From positions 17,555 through 81,554 of the forward strand of contig NZ_JACIAY010000017.1 of assembly GCF_014194975.1 (NCBI RefSeq): a DNA stretch of 64,000 nucleotides, in the 5' to 3' direction. This DNA comes from Sphingomonas sp. BK580 (GTDB taxonomy: Bacteria > Pseudomonadota > Alphaproteobacteria > Sphingomonadales > Sphingomonadaceae). Positions 25,698-34,262 of this stretch are shown piece after piece. The position numbers and the translations under genes are program-made. Below the pieces are notes generated by a model, which saw nothing but the letters and a program-made list of their open reading frames with translations, had not been told where the DNA came from and did not search any database. The stretch's first letter is position 1, and each line of letters starts with the position of its first letter.

Positions 25698-26338
25698 CCG
25701 CCTCGCTGGCGCGCCTGGTGATGAGGGTAGCGACCGCGAGCCTGGGTCCGCATCGTCGTGGTTGGAAACAGGCGATGGAGGCCGAGCTCGAAGAGGCGAT
25801 GGCGGAAGGCCACGGCCTCTCCTTCGCCACCGGTTGTCTGACGACGGCGTGGCGCGAGCTGCCGGCCCACGTGGAAGGGCGGCGGGTTCTGGCCAGCTAC
25901 GCCTTGGTGCTGGGCTTGATCCTGCCGGCGACGGCGCTGCTGATGGCCGGCGTTCTCGCCGGCTACCCCTTCCTTCAGCCCTCCTGCCCCGACGCCATGG
26001 GCGCCTTCGCGAAAGTCCGGGGAATCGTACCGTGGCTGAACACCGGCAATGCCGCCGCGATGCCCGCGCTCACGCTCATCGTGTTGCTGCGCGTCGGCAG
26101 CGACGTGCTGGTCGCATGGTTCGCGGCGGAGCGAGATTGGGCGCGGACGGCCGCCGCCCAGCGTTTCGGCGCGGCGACGACCGTCACGCTGGCCACGTCG
26201 GCTGGCCTGATCCTGCTCGACGGGACCTGCGCCTTGCTCCCCGCCCTGACCTTGGCGATCGAGGCCCTCGCCGTCGCCTCGCTGCGTCGCCTGCACGGCG
26301 TGGCCGAACGAGAGCACGCGGCGGGCCGAGCGACGTGA
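25694..26338 (+). CDS. multi-pass membrane protein of unknown function, coupled to PadR
   Basis: This 214-residue protein has an N-terminal amphipathic part (LGPHRRGWKQAMEAELEEAM, about 14-33) and then roughly four TM helices (about 66-86, 108-126, 155-172 and 176-194). The motif of a charged N-terminal helix before the membrane part is common in membrane proteins sitting beside PadR regulators in proteobacteria. In Sphingomonas-like genomes such pairs are frequent, but the function is unknown to me. It overlaps PadR by four bases and the acyltransferase gene by one, so stoichiometric coupled translation is likely. Confidence 0.75.
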   Translation: MTASLARLVMRVATASLGPHRRGWKQAMEAELEEAMAEGHGLSFATGCLTTAWRELPAHVEGRRVLASYALVLGLILPATALLMAGVLAGYPFLQPSCPDAMGAFAKVRGIVPWLNTGNAAAMPALTLIVLLRVGSDVLVAWFAAERDWARTAAAQRFGAATTVTLATSAGLILLDGTCALLPALTLAIEALAVASLRRLHGVAEREHAAGRAT

Positions 26339-27441
26339 TGCGGCGAGGTGGAGGCGCTCTCGGCGGGCCACCCCCACGTACTCCCCCGGCGACGCGCAGC
26401 GCGTCCGCGCCCCCGGACCTCCTCTACAACCTGCAGGCCCTGCGCGGCTATGCGGCGGTCAGCGTCGCGACCTATCACTTCGCGCTGATCCCGGCCGCAT
26501 CGGTGCCCTGGCGTTACGGCAGCTTCGGCGTCGACCTGTTCTTCGTGCTCAGCGGCTTCATCATCGCGTGGAGCACGAGGGCCACGCACCATGGCTTTCT
26601 GATGCACCGTGCGATCAGGGTCCTGCCGGCCTACTGGATCGCGACCTGCCTGTTCGGCGTGATCGTGCTCGTCGCCATGCCCACCGACGCCGCGCTCGGC
26701 TGGATCGGGCGATCGCTCCTGTTCCTGCACGGCCCGGACGGCCGACCGCCGCTCCTCTTCGTCGGCTGGACGCTGGTCTATGAACTGGTCTTCTATCTGC
26801 TCTACGCCGGCGCGCTGCGCGCCGGACCGCGCCGCGCACCGCTCCTCGCGATCGCGGCATTGCCCGTGCTGGCTTACGGCGGGCGGCTGATCGGCGTTGC
26901 CCCGCGCGACTGGCCATTGCTGATCGAGTTCGGCCTCGGGCTGGCGATCTTCCTGTGGGTCGACCGGCGACCGACGCCGTTTCCGCCCGGCGCGGCGATG
27001 GCGCTGGTAATCGTAGCGGCCGCGCTCCTCTACCTGTTGGAACCCGGACGACACGGGCAGGACGGCGGCGTCGCCGACCTGATCCGGGTGGCGGCGCTCG
27101 GCGTGCCCGCCGCCGCGGTCGTGCTCGGGCTGGTGCAGCTCGAGCGCGCGGGCGTCGCGATGCGGAGCCGCCCCGTCGTCGCGCTGGGTGCCGCCTCCTA
27201 CGCGCTGTATCTGCTGCACCCGATCGTCTTCTCCTTCGTCCTGCCCGTTCCCGCGGGATCGATCGCCCGGCGCCTCGCGATCTTCATCCTTCTGCTGGCG
27301 ATCACCGTCGGCGTGTCGCTGGCGTTCCGCGCCTGGATCGAGGTGCCGATGCTGCGCCTCCTGCGGCGCCGGCCGACCGACATGGCGCCATCGACGAGCC
27401 AGGTCACCGCGAACCTATCGTCGGCGAAGGACGATGGGTGA
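26338..27441 (+). CDS. acyltransferase-3 family membrane O-acyltransferase
   Basis: This 367-residue, roughly ten-TM protein belongs to the OafA/YrhL acyltransferase-3 family. It carries NLQALRGYAAVSVATYHF at the N-terminus, where the family's essential Arg and His lie, followed by GSFGVDLFFVLSGFIIAW and RVLPAYW. These enzymes move acetyl or other acyl groups across the inner membrane onto surface polysaccharides, peptidoglycan or lipids. It overlaps the preceding gene by one base and the TBDR gene by four (GTGA). Coupling of an acyltransferase to a TBDR suggests modification or handling of an acylated ligand, but this is inference. Confidence 0.88.
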   Translation: MRRGGGALGGPPPRTPPATRSASAPPDLLYNLQALRGYAAVSVATYHFALIPAASVPWRYGSFGVDLFFVLSGFIIAWSTRATHHGFLMHRAIRVLPAYWIATCLFGVIVLVAMPTDAALGWIGRSLLFLHGPDGRPPLLFVGWTLVYELVFYLLYAGALRAGPRRAPLLAIAALPVLAYGGRLIGVAPRDWPLLIEFGLGLAIFLWVDRRPTPFPPGAAMALVIVAAALLYLLEPGRHGQDGGVADLIRVAALGVPAAAVVLGLVQLERAGVAMRSRPVVALGAASYALYLLHPIVFSFVLPVPAGSIARRLAIFILLLAITVGVSLAFRAWIEVPMLRLLRRRPTDMAPSTSQVTANLSSAKDDG

Positions 27442-29972
27442 GACGGTCTTGTACCGCATCCCTGCTGCTGGCGAGCTGGGTGGTGCTTCGCGCGTCGCAT
27501 GCCGCTGCGCAGGGTGCACCTTCCGAGCTGCCGCACGCCGGCGATGACGCTGCACCGGACATCGTCGTCGTCGGCCGGCGCGGCTCGGCCGTCACCGACA
27601 TCGCGCCGCTCGCCGTGCTCGACGCCAGCGCCATCGCCGCGCTCGGCGCGCAGAGCGTGGAGGAGGTGAACCGCGCCATCCAGGGCCAGACCCGGTCGGC
27701 CGACGGATCAGCGCCGATCCTCCTGCTCAACGCGCAACGCGTCTCGGGCTATCAGGAGATCCAGTCGCTCCCGCCCGAGGCGATCGAGAAGATCGAGATC
27801 CTGCCTGAGCCGGCCGCGCTGCGATACGGCTTTCCCCCGTCGCGACGGGTGGTGAACTACGTCACCAGACGCCGCTTCACCCAGATGGAAGCGCGCGCGG
27901 CGGTGGGATCGACGCTGCCGACCGGGCGCGGCACGATCAATGCTCGCACGGGCTACACCCGCCTGCGAGACGACGCGCGGCTGACCGCCAATCTGGACTA
28001 TACCCGCTCCGATCCGCTCTACTGGTCCGACCGCGCACTGCGACCCGATCCCGATGTCCCGTTCGACGCACTAGGAAACGTGACCGGCCTCGGCGGTGGT
28101 GCGATCGATCCCGCCCTGTCCGCGCGGGCGGGAGGCGCCGTCATCATCGCGCCGGTCCCGGCCGATCCCGGCGCGCGTCGGACGCTCGCGGGCTATGCCG
28201 CGGCAGCGAACCGCCCGCGCCTGTTCGATTACGGGCGCACCCTCACGCTCGCGCCCGCCAACGACACGATCAAGGGCGAGGCGGTGCTGGGCGCTCGTGT
28301 CGGCGCGACGCTGGGCGGATCGCTGTCGCTGTCGCTTGAACACAGCCGCGATCGCTCGCTGGCGGGGCCGGCCTCCGCCTCGCTGATCGTGCCGCCGACC
28401 GGCCGCTACACGCCCTTCGACGGGCCGGTGGTGCTGAACCGCTTCCTCACCGAAGCGGCCCCGCTCCGTGTGCTCGACGGGCGCACCACGCTCGCCGTCG
28501 GCGCGACGCTACGCGGCGCACTCGCGGGCTGGCAGTGGGACGCGACCGTCTCGCTGAATCAGACCGTGCAGCGCGGCGTCACCGATCGGGCGATCGACCT
28601 CTCGGGTGCGCGAGCCGCGCTGGTCGGGGGAGCCGATCCCTTCGCGCCACTGAGCTCCGCGCTGCTCGCGGACCGGCTGGTCGACCGAACGTGGCAGCGT
28701 ACCCGCACGCTCGCGGCCAAGCTCGTCGCCAGCGACGATCCCCTCCGCCTGCCCGCTGGCCGAGCGACCGTCACCGCCACGCTGGAGGGCACGCGATTGT
28801 CCGCCGCGTCCGCCCTGCGCGGCGTCGACACCTTCGATCTGCGGCTGGGGCGCGCCCAGGCCGAGGCCGGTCTGGCGCTCGACCTGCCGCTCACCTCCCG
28901 CGTCAACAACGTGCTGGCAGCCGTCGGCGACGTGTCAGCGAACGCGTCGGTGAACGTCCGCCAGGTCGAGGGCTTCGGAACGCTGTCCGACAGCACGTTC
29001 GGGTTCGCCTGGACCCCCTTCCGCGGGCTGCAACTGACCGGCTCCCTGCGCCGCAGCCGAGCGGCACCCGACCCGGCCCAGCTGTCCGCTCCGCCGCGCA
29101 CGATCGAGAACGTGCCGCTGTTCAACCTCGCCAGCGGACGCACAGAGGTCGTGACGCTGTCACGGAGCGGCAACCCTGCCCTGCTGGCCGACCGCCGCGC
29201 GGTGCGATCGCTGTCGCTGACCTGGAAGCCTTGGCAGAGCAGCGAGCTGCGCGTGGGAGCGTCGTACGAGGCGACTCAGCTCCGCGACCAGACCGGCCTC
29301 CTGGCGACGCTCACGCCGCGTGCCGAGGCGCTGGTGCCGGGCCTGTTCGTCCGCGATGCTGATGGACGGCTGCGCTCGGTAACCTACCGCCCCGTCAACT
29401 TCGATCTCGAGCGTCAACGCAAGCTGCAGCTGACGCTGACCTCGACCGGCCGGATCGGCAGCCCTCCGCCGTCGTCGGGCGACGGCGCGACCGTGCCCGG
29501 GGACGAGCGGCCGAGCTACTACCTCGGGGTCGTCCCGACCTACGCGTTCGAAGACCGACTGCGGCTCCGCGAGGGATCCTTCTTCCTCGACCTGCTCAAC
29601 GGCGACACGATCGGGAGCTACACGCCGCGCGTCTCGGGTTACGCCTATGCCGGGGTCAACAAGCGCGGCTATGGCGGAACGCTCGGCCTCTATTACGGCG
29701 GTGAACGCCTCATCCGCGGCGACGATCGGGTCAACGACCTGCGCTTTCGCCCCATCGTGCAGGTCGCCCTATCGGCCTATGTCCCGGTCGCCAGTCTGCT
29801 CCCCAGCCAAGACTGGGCGAGACACCTGCAATTGCGGCTGGAAAGCGCGAACCTCCTCGACTCTCGACAGGAGGTGCGGAACGGCGGCGGAACCACCCCG
29901 AGCCGGTATCAGACCGACCTCATCGATCCGCTCGGCAGGACCGTCACCGTGTCGCTTCGCAAACGGTTCTGA
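27438..29972 (+). CDS. TonB-dependent receptor-like outer-membrane protein, divergent plug
   Basis: This 844-residue protein starts at GTG 27438, overlapping the acyltransferase stop. A signal peptide is cut near SHAAAQ. A short plug-like domain (about 35-150) contains DIVVVGRRGSA, SVEEVNRAIQGQT and LPPEAIEKIEILPEPAALRY, and a long barrel ends in LRKRF. The plug lacks the usual RG-x-DG loop and is shorter than in the other receptors of this window, so export or a non-classical ligand is possible. It closes the PadR operon; a small palindrome follows its stop at 29973-29985. Confidence 0.85.
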   Translation: MRRSCTASLLLASWVVLRASHAAAQGAPSELPHAGDDAAPDIVVVGRRGSAVTDIAPLAVLDASAIAALGAQSVEEVNRAIQGQTRSADGSAPILLLNAQRVSGYQEIQSLPPEAIEKIEILPEPAALRYGFPPSRRVVNYVTRRRFTQMEARAAVGSTLPTGRGTINARTGYTRLRDDARLTANLDYTRSDPLYWSDRALRPDPDVPFDALGNVTGLGGGAIDPALSARAGGAVIIAPVPADPGARRTLAGYAAAANRPRLFDYGRTLTLAPANDTIKGEAVLGARVGATLGGSLSLSLEHSRDRSLAGPASASLIVPPTGRYTPFDGPVVLNRFLTEAAPLRVLDGRTTLAVGATLRGALAGWQWDATVSLNQTVQRGVTDRAIDLSGARAALVGGADPFAPLSSALLADRLVDRTWQRTRTLAAKLVASDDPLRLPAGRATVTATLEGTRLSAASALRGVDTFDLRLGRAQAEAGLALDLPLTSRVNNVLAAVGDVSANASVNVRQVEGFGTLSDSTFGFAWTPFRGLQLTGSLRRSRAAPDPAQLSAPPRTIENVPLFNLASGRTEVVTLSRSGNPALLADRRAVRSLSLTWKPWQSSELRVGASYEATQLRDQTGLLATLTPRAEALVPGLFVRDADGRLRSVTYRPVNFDLERQRKLQLTLTSTGRIGSPPPSSGDGATVPGDERPSYYLGVVPTYAFEDRLRLREGSFFLDLLNGDTIGSYTPRVSGYAYAGVNKRGYGGTLGLYYGGERLIRGDDRVNDLRFRPIVQVALSAYVPVASLLPSQDWARHLQLRLESANLLDSRQEVRNGGGTTPSRYQTDLIDPLGRTVTVSLRKRF

Positions 29973-30423
29973 GGAGACGGTCTCCGGCTCTCGGTGGCGA
30001 GCCAGGATCGGCCAGTCGGGGGCCCTGCCGCGGCCTGAACCTTCTGTCACCCTGCGGGGGGTGCTGTCGCTCACCCCGCCGCCGTGGACCCCCGTCGCGA
30101 CGCTATCCGGTCGCGAATCGCGTGTACTGATGGGCGCCCGCACACGCCAGCTGTACCGAAAACGAACATACGACCGAGTGACGATCGCTTAATCTCGCCG
30201 GGCGGAGCAGGCTGCGGCGCCGTCCAGTGAGGGCTGTACCACGGGAGCGCGTCCCAAATCGGGAGGCGATCAGGGGCACGAGCGCTTGCCCGCCCGACCG
30301 TACGGCTCATGCTGGCGTGAGTGCGATTGACCGACGGTGACGAACGAGCGGAGCGACGACGAGCAACCACCGCATCGAACAGGAGCGGACCGGGACAACC
30401 CGGCCGGAGCACAGGAGAGAGTG
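29973..30423. other. intergenic region before the LuxR-type regulator
   Basis: About 450 bases. GGAGACGGTCTCC at 29973-29985 is a 13-base palindrome just after the TBDR stop and may help end transcription. The stretch 30160-30200 is AT-richer (AAAACGAACATACGACC) and is a plausible promoter area for the regulator gene. No small gene is supported on either strand. Confidence 0.4.
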
Positions 30424-31569
30424 ATGGTCAGCGTGCTGCATCCCTCGGCGATCGCGCCGATGATCGAGCAAGGCTACGTCCAGACCGCTGCCGCCATCGC
30501 TCCGCCGCACCCCGGGCCGCCGGCGCCGATCGCCGATGAGCACGTCGAACCTCTCCTCGATCTCGCCGGCGAGGTCACCGCCCTCATCGGCGCGGACGGC
30601 CTTCTGATCGCCTCCCCGCTTCGAGACGGTCGCGCGACCGTGCTTGCCAGCACCGGCGCGTGCGCCACGACCGAGCGCGGCGAGGCGCTACTCGCGCTGC
30701 TCGCCCGCGGCGATCCCGGAGCGGCGGCACGGCCGGCCCCCGCATGGCTCAAGGTCGGCGCGGCGTCACCCGGCGCGGAGGTGCTGCACGCCGGAGTGAC
30801 GACCCCCGACTTCGCGATCGATATGCTCGCGCTGTACGAGACCAGCGACGCGGCGATCCGGGCGCGCGGCTGCGAGCAGGTCACGCGGCTGCTGCCGCTG
30901 TTGCGGTCATCGCTCGCGCTCTGGGCCGAGCGCACGCGCGCCCAGGCGCAGGCGCGCGGGCTCGCTGAGGCGGTCAACCACGCCGACGTCGGCGTGCTGC
31001 TGGTGAACGCGCGGGGCCAGTTGATGCTCGCCAACGCGGTCGCCGAGTCGCTGATGGCGCGGCAGGACGGACTCCGCCGCAGCGGCACGCTGCTGAGTGG
31101 CGGCCGACTGCCCGACACGCTGCGCCTGCAGACGGCGATCGATCATGTCGTCGGCGGGGGCGGCACGGCGCGCGGGCGCGGCACCGCGCCCGTGATCGCG
31201 CTGAGCCGCGCCGACCGGCGACCGCTGCTGGTCGCGATCGTCGCCACCGAGCAGCCGCCCGCCGGCGCGGAGGACTGCGCCGCGATCCTCTACGTGTTCG
31301 ATCCGGCGCAGGAGCTGCGCCGGCTGATCGAGCCCGTGTGCAAGCTCTACGGCTTGTCTCCGGTCGAGACCCGGCTCACCTGCCTGCTCGCCGACGCGCT
31401 GAGCCTGGCCGATGCCGCCGCGGCGATGCGCGTGCGCGAGCAGACCGCGCGCTCCTATCTCAAGCAGATCTTCCTCAAGACCGACACCAACCGGCAGGCC
31501 GAGCTCGTGTGGCTGATGCTGAAGAGTGCGGTGCGCGTGGCGCCGACCTGCCGCACGTCTTTCGTGTGA
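30424..31569 (+). CDS. LuxR-type regulator with sensory N-terminal region
   Basis: This 381-residue protein ends in a LuxR/GerE-type helix-turn-helix (about 315-372, LSPVETRLTCLLADALSLAD followed by QTARSYLKQIFLKTDTNRQ). The N-terminal 310 residues include a region around 190-290 resembling a PAS fold (EAVNHADVGVLLVNARGQLM). This architecture is common in alphaproteobacterial regulators with unknown signals. ATG 30424 has AGGAGAG upstream. It lies about 200 bases ahead of the Fap-like cluster in the same direction and may be its regulator. A hairpin after its stop suggests a separate transcript. Confidence 0.85.
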   Translation: MVSVLHPSAIAPMIEQGYVQTAAAIAPPHPGPPAPIADEHVEPLLDLAGEVTALIGADGLLIASPLRDGRATVLASTGACATTERGEALLALLARGDPGAAARPAPAWLKVGAASPGAEVLHAGVTTPDFAIDMLALYETSDAAIRARGCEQVTRLLPLLRSSLALWAERTRAQAQARGLAEAVNHADVGVLLVNARGQLMLANAVAESLMARQDGLRRSGTLLSGGRLPDTLRLQTAIDHVVGGGGTARGRGTAPVIALSRADRRPLLVAIVATEQPPAGAEDCAAILYVFDPAQELRRLIEPVCKLYGLSPVETRLTCLLADALSLADAAAAMRVREQTARSYLKQIFLKTDTNRQAELVWLMLKSAVRVAPTCRTSFV

Positions 31570-31572
31570 ACA

Positions 31573-31590
31573 CCCCCTGAACGAGGGGGG
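31573..31590 (+). terminator. hairpin between regulator gene and Fap-like cluster
   Basis: CCCCCT, loop GAACG and AGGGGG form a six-base stem starting four bases after the regulator stop. A partial copy (CCCGAACGAGGG) follows at about 31599. It may terminate or attenuate reading into the downstream cluster. Confidence 0.45.
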
Positions 31591-31765
31591 CGGCTTTCCC
31601 CGAACGAGGGCAAGGGAATCACTTATGTCGGGGCAGAGAAGCGTCGGCGGAGTCCGCATACCCATAGCGTACCGAGGATACGGTGCCGCACCGCTCCTCC
31701 GACGACGGCGACGTCGCGCGGTCAACAGGGGGCGTGGCGATCACGTGATAGCGAGGAACGCCGAC

Positions 31766-33112
31766 ATGAAAGCACAATTTTTCCGCTCCTGCTCCGTCGC
31801 CGCGCTGCTGATCGCAGCCCCCGCGGTGGCGCAGACCGCCGATCCCAGCAACGGCGCGAGCGCGGGGCAGAACGCCGCGGCGGGCGGCTCCACCGCCTCG
31901 ACCGACAGCTCGAACAACTCGACCAACGATTGGTCGAACAGCTCCACGAACGATAATTCGAACAGCTCGACGACGGACAACTCGAACAGCTCGACGACCG
32001 ACAACTCGAACAGCTCGACGACCGACAACTCGAACAGCTCGACGACCGACAACTCGAACAGCTCGACGACCGACAACTCGAACAGCTCGACCAACGACTA
32101 TTCGAACAATGCGGTGACCACGTCCGACAGCTCGAACAATTCGACCAACACCGCCGACAGCTATAACACCTCGACCTCGGACAGCTCGAACAACTCGACC
32201 ACGACCACGACCACGGACGCATCGGACAACTCGACCACGGACAATTCGGCGACCACCAGCGACAGCGGCAATGCCAGCGCCTCGGCGGGGCAGGTCGCGG
32301 CGAACAACAGCGCCACCGCTACGGACAACACCGACAACTCGTCGAGCGACTCCTCGAACAGCTCGACCAACACGACCGACAGCTACAACGACAACTCCAC
32401 GACGACGACCACGACGACCGACGCGTCGGACAACTCGTCGACGGACAACTCCGACAGCTCGACGACGGACAACTCGAACAGCTCGACGACCGACAACTCG
32501 AACAGCTCGACGACCGACAACTCGAACAGCTCGACGACCGACAACTCGAACAGCTCGACGACCGACAACTCGAACAGCTCGACCAACAACAGCAACAACG
32601 ACAGCTCGACGACGACGACGACAGACGCGTCGAACAACTCGACCACGGATAATTCCGACGACTCGACCACCGATAACTCGAACAGCTCGACCAACGACAA
32701 TTCGAACAGCTCGACGACCGACAATTCCGACAACTCGGTCAACGACAGCAATAATGACAGCTCGGACAACTCGACCGACAATTCGGTCGCCGACAGCAAC
32801 AACGACAGCTCGGATCACTCGATCTCGCTGGTCGGCACCTCGGCGACCGCCTCCGCGTCCAACGCCAACGTCTTCGGCGACAACGCCATCGTCGCCAGCT
32901 CGACGCTGTCGAGCTACGTCACCGGCGTGTCGGTGACCTTCGGCGGCGGCGGCGAGGGCGGCACGCCCGGCGCGGCCAACCAGCTGAGCAACAGCGGCGG
33001 CGCGTTCCAGAACTATGCCGGCATGCAGGCGCTCAACCAGAACACCGGCGTCGGCGCCTCGCAGAACGCGAGCGTGTCGGTCGCGGTGTCGACCGGCGAC
33101 GTCGCCTTCTGA
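31766..33112 (+). CDS. Ser/Asn/Asp/Thr-repeat secreted protein, candidate functional amyloid subunit (FapC-like)
   Basis: This 448-residue protein has a signal peptide (cut near AVAQT). Residues 27-350 are almost only Ser, Asn, Asp and Thr, with two blocks of the octapeptide STTDNSNS (about 52-115 and 224-271) and variants between. A non-repeat C-terminus (about 352-448) carries GGAFQNYAGMQALNQNTG, followed by GASQNASVSV. That last part is shared in outline with the next gene and with the fourth gene. With a C39-like protease and a coiled-coil porin downstream, the best match in layout is the Pseudomonas Fap system, whose major fibre is FapC. Amyloid nature is inferred. GAGGA precedes the ATG at proper distance. 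Confidence 0.7.
   Translation: MKAQFFRSCSVAALLIAAPAVAQTADPSNGASAGQNAAAGGSTASTDSSNNSTNDWSNSSTNDNSNSSTTDNSNSSTTDNSNSSTTDNSNSSTTDNSNSSTTDNSNSSTNDYSNNAVTTSDSSNNSTNTADSYNTSTSDSSNNSTTTTTTDASDNSTTDNSATTSDSGNASASAGQVAANNSATATDNTDNSSSDSSNSSTNTTDSYNDNSTTTTTTTDASDNSSTDNSDSSTTDNSNSSTTDNSNSSTTDNSNSSTTDNSNSSTTDNSNSSTNNSNNDSSTTTTTDASNNSTTDNSDDSTTDNSNSSTNDNSNSSTTDNSDNSVNDSNNDSSDNSTDNSVADSNNDSSDHSISLVGTSATASASNANVFGDNAIVASSTLSSYVTGVSVTFGGGGEGGTPGAANQLSNSGGAFQNYAGMQALNQNTGVGASQNASVSVAVSTGDVAF
31919..32110 (+). repeat. 24-base tandem repeat block A (eight units)
   Basis: Eight contiguous 24-base units each encode one octapeptide. The outer units are variants (STNDWSNS, STNDNSNS, STNDYSNN) and the inner five encode STTDNSNS. 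Units four to seven (31991-32086) are identical at the base level. Synonymous choice is uniform, suggesting recent expansion. Confidence 0.9.
32435..32578 (+). repeat. 24-base tandem repeat block B (six units)
   Basis: Six 24-base units, the last five encoding STTDNSNS. The segment 32454-32587 is an exact copy of 31962-32095 in block A, 134 bases long and 492 bases away in the same frame. Recombination between them would remove 164 codons without a frameshift. Confidence 0.9.
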
Positions 33113-33177
33113 CAGCCTCGGGCCGGCGGCGGTGAGCCCCGCCGCCGGCCCACCTTCGACCAACGAGGAGCGTGCCG

Positions 33178-33537
33178 ATGCCCCGCCTCATCCCCATCTG
33201 CCTCTGGGCATCGTCGCTGCTCCTCGTCGGCGCGCTCGCCGCCGCTCCCGCCGCGGCACAGACCGCCGCGACGCCCTTCGCCACCGCGGCGCTCGAGGAG
33301 AACGCGCTGGCGCAGGTCGCCGGCCGCGAGGACACGCGCCAGTCGGCGCTGGCCGAGCAGAACGCCGGCGTCGCGCACAACAGCGTCGGTGACAACGTCC
33401 GCACCGGCGACGCCACGATCGACGGCCAAGCCTTCCAGAACATGTCCGGCCTGTCGGTGCTGAGCGTCAACACCGGCAACAACGTCGCGATCAACGCCGC
33501 GATGAACGTCACGATCGCGCTCTCGCCCGCCCCATGA
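33178..33537 (+). CDS. small secreted companion of the repeat protein (FapB-like candidate)
   Basis: This 119-residue protein has a signal peptide (cut near PAAAQTA). A short segment, LEENALAQVAGREDTRQSAL, is followed by GQAFQNMSGLSVLSVNTG and VAINAAMNVTIAL. The latter matches the C-terminus of the repeat protein position by position (A-F-Q-N, then G, then N-T-G, then N...V). It lacks the Ser/Asn/Thr repeat tract, as a nucleator or minor subunit might. GAGGAG lies seven bases before the ATG. Its stop overlaps the protease start (ATGA), placing it firmly in the cluster. The FapB role is inferred from order and shared motif. Confidence 0.65.
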   Translation: MPRLIPICLWASSLLLVGALAAAPAAAQTAATPFATAALEENALAQVAGREDTRQSALAEQNAGVAHNSVGDNVRTGDATIDGQAFQNMSGLSVLSVNTGNNVAINAAMNVTIALSPAP

Positions 33538-34262
33538 TCCGAGCCGCGCCCGCCTCCCGCCTGGTCGCGGCCGTGTCGCTGGCGCTCGGCGCCGCGGGGT
33601 GCGCGGGCGATGTCGCGCCCGGCGCGCGCTTCGTCGGCGGCGCCGGCGCGGGGCCGGTCGGCGACTATCGCGTGTCGGTCCGCTCGCTGGCGGAGCGGCG
33701 CTTCGACGGCATCGTGCGCCAGCGCTACGACTTCAGCTGCGGCTCGGCCGCGCTCGCGACGTTGCTGCGCTACCACTACGACCTCGACGTGCGCGAGGAT
33801 CTCGCCTTCCGCGGCATGTGGCTGCGCGGCGACCAGCCGCAGATCCGCCGGCTCGGATTCTCGCTGCTCGACATGAAGCGCTGGCTCGCGAGCCGCGGGC
33901 TGCGCGCCGACGGCTACAAGGTGACGCTCGACAAGGTGCGCCAGACCGGCGTGCCCGGGATCGCGCTGATCGCGGTCCGCAACTATCGCCATTTCGTCGT
34001 GGTGAAGGGCGTGAGCGCGCGCGAGGTGCTGCTCGGCGACCCGTCGAGCGGCGTCACCGTGCTGCCGCGCGCCGCCTTCGAGCAGGCGTGGAACGGCATC
34101 TACTTCGTGCTGGCCGACGACCAGCCGCTCGCCAAGTCGCGGTTCAACCGCGAGGCGCAGTGGCTCGCTTACGCGCGTGCGCCGATCGGCGGCCGCTTCT
34201 CCGATCCGGTCAGCCAGCAGGCGCTGTCGATCACCGCGCCGTCCTATGGGGACATATCGTGA
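33534..34262 (+). CDS. C39-like cysteine protease lipoprotein (FapD-like)
   Basis: This 242-residue protein has a lipoprotein signal (LGAAGC, lipidated C23) and a peptidase C39 fold. The Gln/Cys pair lies in RQRYDFSCGSAALATLL (C69), with H153 in NYRHFVVVKGV and D169 in LLGDPSSGV, so the catalytic triad is present. C39 domains usually trim double-glycine leaders inside ABC exporters; stand-alone versions include FapD, needed for Fap amyloid export. It overlaps the genes on both sides by four bases. A membrane anchor at the periplasmic face would suit processing of the two preceding secreted proteins. Confidence 0.85.
   Translation: MIRAAPASRLVAAVSLALGAAGCAGDVAPGARFVGGAGAGPVGDYRVSVRSLAERRFDGIVRQRYDFSCGSAALATLLRYHYDLDVREDLAFRGMWLRGDQPQIRRLGFSLLDMKRWLASRGLRADGYKVTLDKVRQTGVPGIALIAVRNYRHFVVVKGVSAREVLLGDPSSGVTVLPRAAFEQAWNGIYFVLADDQPLAKSRFNREAQWLAYARAPIGGRFSDPVSQQALSITAPSYGDIS

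Noticed and set aside
31919..32578. Tandem repeats considered as a CRISPR array
   Set aside because: Units are directly adjacent without unique spacers, are in frame, and no cas genes are present.
31619..33163. Antisense frame over the Ser/Asn repeat gene with Val/Arg/Gly repeats
   Set aside because: It is the complement of the octapeptide repeats. The sense frame has a signal peptide, ribosome site and cluster context.
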